This document shows, piece by piece, positions 59,867 to 64,000 of a stretch of DNA of 64,000 nt (position 1 is its first letter; the number at the start of each line of letters is the position of its first letter). The notes beneath the pieces were generated by a model. That model did not search any database, had not been told where the DNA came from, and saw only the letters and a program-made list of their open reading frames with translations. The stretch lies in contig CAVWKS010000036.1 of assembly GCA_963755635.1 (NCBI GenBank), positions 558,001-622,000 on the forward strand. The letters run 5' to 3'. The translations under genes and the position numbers were made by a program. This DNA comes from AC-32 sp963755635. Its GTDB lineage: Bacteria > Actinomycetota > Thermoleophilia > Gaiellales > Gaiellaceae.

Positions 59867-61080
59867 CGTCGCAGCCGCCGGAGGAGGTCGAGCGGCTTCG
59901 CGAGCGCGAGGCCGAGCCGGACGCGCCGCTGCGCGAGGACCGCCTGGAGCGCCGCCTGGGCCTGTCGAGCCGCGCCGCGCAGCTCGGCGTTCTCGCTTTC
60001 CACGTGCTCGAGCTCCAGTGCGCGGCGCGCAAGCCGCTCGTTCTCTTCGCGGAGGCGGCGCGACTCCGACGCGAGGCTCAGCGCGCGCTCCTCGTTCTGC
60101 CACTGGACACGGACGAGGCGCCCGAGCTCTCGCAGCGGGGTCGTCGCCGACGCTGCCGTCCGGGGCGCGAGGCGCTCGAAGAGCTCGACGAGCTCGACCG
60201 CGTGCTTGTTCGCGCTGTGGTTGACGACGGCGAGCTCGCGGTTGGCCGCACCCATGTCCGGCCGGTAGAGCTCGAGGTCGCGGCGCAGGCGCGCGACGCC
60301 GACCGGCGGCGACCCCGTCTGGCCGCTGAAGTTGTCCGCCTCCAGGCGCTCGTAGGAATCGGGCGTGATCCAGCCGTCGCTGCCGAAGGTGTCGTAGACG
60401 TAGGCCGCCCGGCCGCACGCCATCGCCTCGACGATCACCCGCGCCTTGCCGACCACAATGTCCGCGTCGTTGAGCACGCCCGCGGGCTCCAGTACCGGTC
60501 CACCTTCGTTGTGCGCTCCGACGTGCACGACCTCGATCCCCAGTCCGGCGCAGGCGTCGTCGATGACGCGGGCGCGATCGCCCTGGAGGTAGTTCCCGAG
60601 GGCGAGCAGCCGCCGGGGCGGCTCGCGCAGGCTCGCCCGGGGCGTGAGGCGGGCGATGTCGACCGGCTGCCGCAGCCGGACGAGCTCCGCGGCCACGGCG
60701 AAGGCTCGGGCGCGGCGCGCGGCGCGTTCGTGCGTGACCACCACGGCCGACACCAGCTCCGGGAGCTGCGGCGGCACCGACAGGTCGTAGTCGACGGCGT
60801 GAACGGCGACGACGAGCGGCGCCTTTCGGTAGCGCGCGGCGAGCCGGTAGGCCGTGATGCTCTCCTGCGCGTAGACGACGTCGACCTCTGCGGGTAGCTC
60901 GTCCTCGTGCGTCGTCAGCCTCAGGCCTCGGCTGCGCGCTAGCTCGGCCATCGAGCCGGTCTCCTCCGTGAAGATCGTCACCTGGTGCCCGAGCCGCTGG
61001 AGGTGCTCGGCAACCACGAGCGTGTAGTGCTCGGTGCCCCCGGGGCCGCGCAGGCGGAACATCCCAAGGACGATCTCCAT
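59863..61080 (-). CDS. Glycosyltransferase (GT-B) with C-terminal coiled coil
   Basis: 405 residues. A GT4-like N-terminus (EIVLGMFRLRGPGGTEHYTL, LQRLGHQVTIFTEE), the acceptor/donor junction VDVVYAQESITAYRLAARY and the donor region DADIVVGKARVIVEAMACGR (an EX7E-like EAMACG) are visible. The last 70 residues are a coiled coil with a basic tail (LASESRRLREENERLARRAL, LGLALAKPLDLLRRLRR), perhaps for membrane attachment. ATG 61080 shares bases with the FAD gene stop (TGATG). Confidence 0.85.
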   Translation of the reverse strand: MEIVLGMFRLRGPGGTEHYTLVVAEHLQRLGHQVTIFTEETGSMAELARSRGLRLTTHEDELPAEVDVVYAQESITAYRLAARYRKAPLVVAVHAVDYDLSVPPQLPELVSAVVVTHERAARRARAFAVAAELVRLRQPVDIARLTPRASLREPPRRLLALGNYLQGDRARVIDDACAGLGIEVVHVGAHNEGGPVLEPAGVLNDADIVVGKARVIVEAMACGRAAYVYDTFGSDGWITPDSYERLEADNFSGQTGSPPVGVARLRRDLELYRPDMGAANRELAVVNHSANKHAVELVELFERLAPRTAASATTPLRELGRLVRVQWQNEERALSLASESRRLREENERLARRALELEHVESENAELRGAARQAQAALQAVLAQRRVRLGLALAKPLDLLRRLRR

Positions 61081-62478
61081 CAGCGCGTCCCGACCCGCAG
61101 GCCGAGGAGGCGTGGCAGCGACGCGCCTGCCCGTGCCGGCAGCGGCGGGGGGCGGCCCTGCTCCTCGGCCTCCTCGCAGGCGAGGATCGCGGCGCGGACG
61201 AGGCCCCCGCCAAGGCGCCGGATCGGCTCCGGCGGGAGCTTCGGCACCCGGCGCGTGACGAGCGGCAGGCGGGTCAGCTCGTCGTCGACGCCGAGGACGA
61301 GCCGCGCCAGGATCTGGCCGCCGAGCCAGCTCGGGCCAGCGCCGTGGCCCGAGTAGCCGGCGCCGTAGTGGATCCGCGTGCCGGGGACGGTTCCGAAGAA
61401 CGGCAGGTGGTCGGACGAGACGTCGATCGGGCCGCCCCAGGCGTGCGTCACCTTCGCGCCGGCAAGCCCGGGCAGGAGGTGCCGCAGGCCGTGCTCGGCG
61501 CGCGCGACGGTCGGCTGGTCGTGCGTGAAGCGCCGGTCGAGCCGGCCGCCGAAGCCGATCGGGCCGGAGCCGCTGCCCATCAGCACGCGCCCGTCGCTCG
61601 TCGTGCGGAAGTAGTGCAGGAACATGCGCCCGTCGAAGACCGCCTCGCCCCCGGTCCAGCCGATCTGCTCGAGCAGCTCCGGGACCGGCTCGGTCAGGAC
61701 GACGTAGCTGCCGAACACGGTCAGGCGGCGGCTGAGCGGCCGCCACCCCGCAGCGGCGGCGTTTGTCGCGACGACGATCTGCTTCGCACGCACGACTCCT
61801 CGCTCGGTCTCGAGGCGGCCGTCGTCGATTCGCATGACGCGCGTGTGCTCGTGCAGGCGCACTGACTCGAGCGCGGCGCTTGCGCAGCGCCAGCGCCAGC
61901 CTGGCGGGCTGGATCGTCGCGCCGTCGCGCAGGAAGACGCCGCTGCGGAAGACCGGCGAGCGGATCCGCCCGGCGAGCGCCTCCTCCGAGAGCGGCACGG
62001 CCTCGTCCGCCACGCCGAGCGCTTGCGCCGCCTCGACCTCGTCGCCGATCGAGCGGTCCTGCGCCGGCGCCGCGGAGATGCGCAGCATCCCGGCCTCGCG
62101 CAACCAGACGTCGGCGCCGGTCCTCTCGCAGAACGCACGCACTCCGCGGACGATCTCCTCGCCCGCCCGTGCCACCGCGAGCGCCCCCTCGTCGCCGAAA
62201 CGCTCGCGCAGCCGCGGCAGGTGGCTCCAGTAGCCGTGCAGGAAGCCGCCGTTTCTCCCGCTCGGTCCGCGGCCGCACTCCTCGGCCTCGAGCACGACGA
62301 TGTCGAGCGACGGGTCGAGCTCCCGCAGCGCTAGCGCGGTCCAGAGGCCGGTGTAGCCGCCGCCGACGATCGCGACGTCGGCCTCCGAGTCACCCGCGAG
62401 CGGCGCGGCCGGCTCCCCGCCGAAGCCGGCGGCGAGCGCCTCTTCGAGCCACCAGACCTGCCCTAGATCCGCTGCCAG
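61080..62478 (-). CDS. FAD-dependent amine oxidoreductase (DAO / PuuB-like), one frameshift, start unclear
   Basis: The N-terminus reads WWLEEALAAGFGGEPAAP, then the dinucleotide fold EADVAIVGGGYTGLWTALAL and the substrate loop CGRGPSGRNGGFLHGYWSHL. This SGRNGGF motif is typical of gamma-glutamylputrescine oxidase-like enzymes. At about 61880 the frame shifts; the rest has VRAKQIVVATNAAAAGW, RTTSDGRVLMGSGSGPIGFG and HYGAGYSGHGAGPSWLGGQI. No standard start codon precedes WWLEE; CTG 62478, 16 bases inside the aminotransferase gene, is a possible start, or an indel hides it. It belongs to the aminotransferase operon. Confidence 0.82.
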
Positions 62479-63933
62479 GCCTCCGTCAGCACCTCGCCGA
62501 GAATCCCGACGAGCTCGTCGAACTCGGCCTTGCCCGCGATCAGCGGCGGCGAGATCTGGATCACCGGGTCGCCGCGGTCGTCAGCGCGGCAGATCAGTCC
62601 GGCCTCGAACATCCGCGGCGTCAGGAACCCGCGCAGCAGCCGCTCGCACTCCTCGTCCGAGAACGTCTCGCGCGTCTCCTTGTCCTTGACGAGCTCGAGC
62701 GCGTAGAAGTAGCCCGTCCCGCGCAGGTCGCCGACGATCGGCAGCTCGAGCAGCTGCGCGAGCTGCTCGCGCACCGCGCCCTGCTGCTCCGCGACGTGCT
62801 CGACGATCTTCTCGCGACGCATGATCTCGATGTTCTTGAGCGCGATCGCCGCCTGCACCGGGTGACCGCCGAACGTGATCCCGTGCGAGTACATCCGCTG
62901 GCCCGCGAGGAACGGCTCCATCACCTTGTCGGTCGCGATCACCGCGCCGATCGAGGCGTACGCGGACGAGAGGCCCTTCGCGCAGGTGACGAGGTCGGGC
63001 CGGATGTCGTAGCGCTCCGAGCCGAACCAGGAACCCAGGCGGCCGAAGCCGGTGATCACCTCGTCGGCGCAGAGCAGGATCTCGTAGCGGTCGCAGAGCT
63101 CGCGGACGCCGCGCCAATAGCCCTCGGGCGGAGTGAACGCGCCGCCCGCGTTCTGGACCGGCTCCATGATTACCATCGCCACGGTCTCGGGCCCGGTCGC
63201 CTCGATCGTCTGCTCGAGCTCGTCGAGCAGGAAGCTCGTGAACTCGGCCTCGGTCTCCTCCGGCGGGCGGTGGTAGCGGTTGGTGTTGCGGACGTGCAGC
63301 ACCTCTGGCACGAGCGGTTCGAACGGCGTCCGCAGCGCGGGAATGCCGTTGATCGAGAGCGCGCCCATCGTCGTGCCGTGGTAGGCGACGTTGCGGGAGA
63401 CCGCCTTCCAGCGACGCTCGCCTGCAAGACGCGCTGCGTGCTCCGCGTCGACCCGCATGTGCGGCTCGCCGCCCGGCGGGACCACGGCCATGGCGGCGCG
63501 GTGCTCGCCGCGAGCAGAGTAGTACTGCCGCGCGAGCTTCCACGCCGACTCGACGGCCTCCGAGCCGCCTGAGACGAAGAAGACACGGTTGAGGTCGCCC
63601 GGCGCGAGGCTAGCCACCTCGGCGGCGAGCTCGATCGCGCGCGGGTGCGCGTAGGACCAGTTGGTGTAGAACGGCAGCTCGCGCATCTGGGCCGCGGCCG
63701 CCTCCCCGATCTCCTCGCCGTACGAGTAGCCGATCTGGACCGCGAAGAGGCCTGCGAGCGCGTCGAGGTAGCGCTTGCCGTTCGAGTCCTCCAGGTAGCA
63801 GCCCTCGCCGCGCACGATGATCGGCACCTCGCCCTCGGCGTAGCCGCCCATACGCGTGAAGTGCAGCCAGAGGTGGTCACGGGCTGCCTGCTGCAGCTCG
63901 GCGGGCGAGAGGCCGGGGGAAACGGTCGGTCAT
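62463..63933 (-). CDS. Class III pyridoxal-phosphate aminotransferase (omega/putrescine type), indel near start
   Basis: About 489 residues. Motifs: KRYLDALAGLFAVQIGYSYG, VFFVSGGSEAVESAWKLARQ (phosphate), YHGTTMGALSINGIPALR (ring-stacking aromatic), ILLCADEVITGFGRLGSWFG (PLP Asp), LVTCAKGLSSAYASIGAVI (catalytic Lys) and SHGITFGGHPVQAAIALKN. The frame is open from ATG 63851. The natural N-terminus (SPGLSPAELQQAARDHLWLH) starts at ATG 63933 with AAAGGAG, once an extra base near 63928 is removed. It converts an amine or beta-alanine-type donor; putrescine use is suggested by the PuuB-like neighbour. Confidence 0.9.
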
Positions 63934-64000
63934 ACGACTCCTTTCGAGGCACGGACGCGCTGAACGAGGATGTTGGCGAGCATCAGGGTGACGGCGATCG
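63930..64000 (-). CDS. C-terminal end of a membrane transport protein, probably an ABC permease (cut by window edge)
   Basis: The last 22 residues are visible: IAVTLMLANILVQRVRASKG plus VV. A hydrophobic helix ends in a basic tail, the usual finish of PotC-type ABC permeases. The stop overlaps the aminotransferase ATG (ATGA). The context suggests uptake of the amine used by the downstream enzymes. The call rests on very little sequence. Confidence 0.4.
   Translation of the reverse strand, partial: IAVTLMLANILVQRVRASKGVV

Overview
The window is a very G+C-rich chromosomal segment with tightly packed genes. Start codons are often GTG or TTG, and neighbours frequently share ATGA, GTGA or TGATG junctions. 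The gene content is that of a free-living actinobacterium: a dnaK-grpE-dnaJ-hspR-clpB heat-shock operon, inositol-1-phosphate synthase with a CDP-alcohol phosphotransferase, LytR-CpsA-Psr, and DUF4235- and DUF7144-type proteins. The protein style is most like deep-branching Actinobacteriota of the Thermoleophilia/Gaiellales type; that placement is an inference from family resemblance, not a search result. No IS element, prophage, CRISPR array or rRNA was seen. tRNA-Gln(UUG) and tRNA-Ala(UGC) are present.

Layout. 0-17.6 kb, mostly minus strand: a housekeeping chain. It runs (in transcription order) ROK kinase, rsmI, M23 peptidase, metG, tatD, rsmA, ispE, a membrane protein, tRNA-Gln, glmU, prs, and then rplY, pth and mfd. 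About 6.3 kb of accessory genes sits between prs and rplY: a cyclase/AAA/TPR regulator, a voltage-gated K+ channel and several small membrane proteins. 17.6-22 kb: LytR-CpsA-Psr, FmdB, and pseudouridine catabolism (psuK-psuG). 22-28.6 kb: the heat-shock operon. 28.6-36 kb, plus strand: ATP-grasp ligase, moaA, then an inositol-lipid block. That block holds a PAP2 enzyme, a CDP-alcohol phosphotransferase, two overlapping micro-genes, an inositol-1-phosphate synthase carrying two N-terminal ribbon-helix-helix modules, and a GT4-PHP fusion. 36-41 kb: UDG-like protein, a presenilin-like membrane protein, a beta-propeller lipoprotein divergent from a MarR regulator, rlmD and an AcpA-type phosphoesterase. 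41-49.6 kb: YjbQ, a metallopeptidase, a GNAT enzyme, then an operon of TetM-like GTPase, aminoglycoside-phosphotransferase-like kinase, cyclic-2,3-diphosphoglycerate-synthetase-like protein and carbamate kinase, followed by a NiCoT transporter. 49.8-56 kb: rhomboid, second AcpA-type phosphoesterase, tRNA-Ala, small membrane proteins, hydrolase, lytic transglycosylase and HAD. 56-64 kb, minus strand: a secreted repeat protein, hexapeptide acyltransferase, glycosyltransferase, and an apparent amine/polyamine catabolic set (FAD oxidase, class III aminotransferase, end of a permease).

Sequence quality. Many genes, including essential single-copy ones (pth, rplY, prs, glmU, ispE), are broken by single-base indels that restore a perfect family match when the frame is changed. 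The density is extreme at 0.6-5.3 kb, moderate at 9-11.5 kb and low elsewhere. I read these mainly as sequencing or assembly errors and annotate such genes as single CDS entries spanning all frames.

Regulation. A recurrent signature is a -10 hexamer (TANNNT) placed 6-8 bases before the start codon with no ribosome-binding site. This implies widespread leaderless transcription. Three divergent gene pairs share a symmetric TANNNTA element that could serve both directions. The most intriguing single locus is the ribbon-helix-helix/inositol-synthase fusion, with two copies of the palindrome TGCTAGCA across its start codon.
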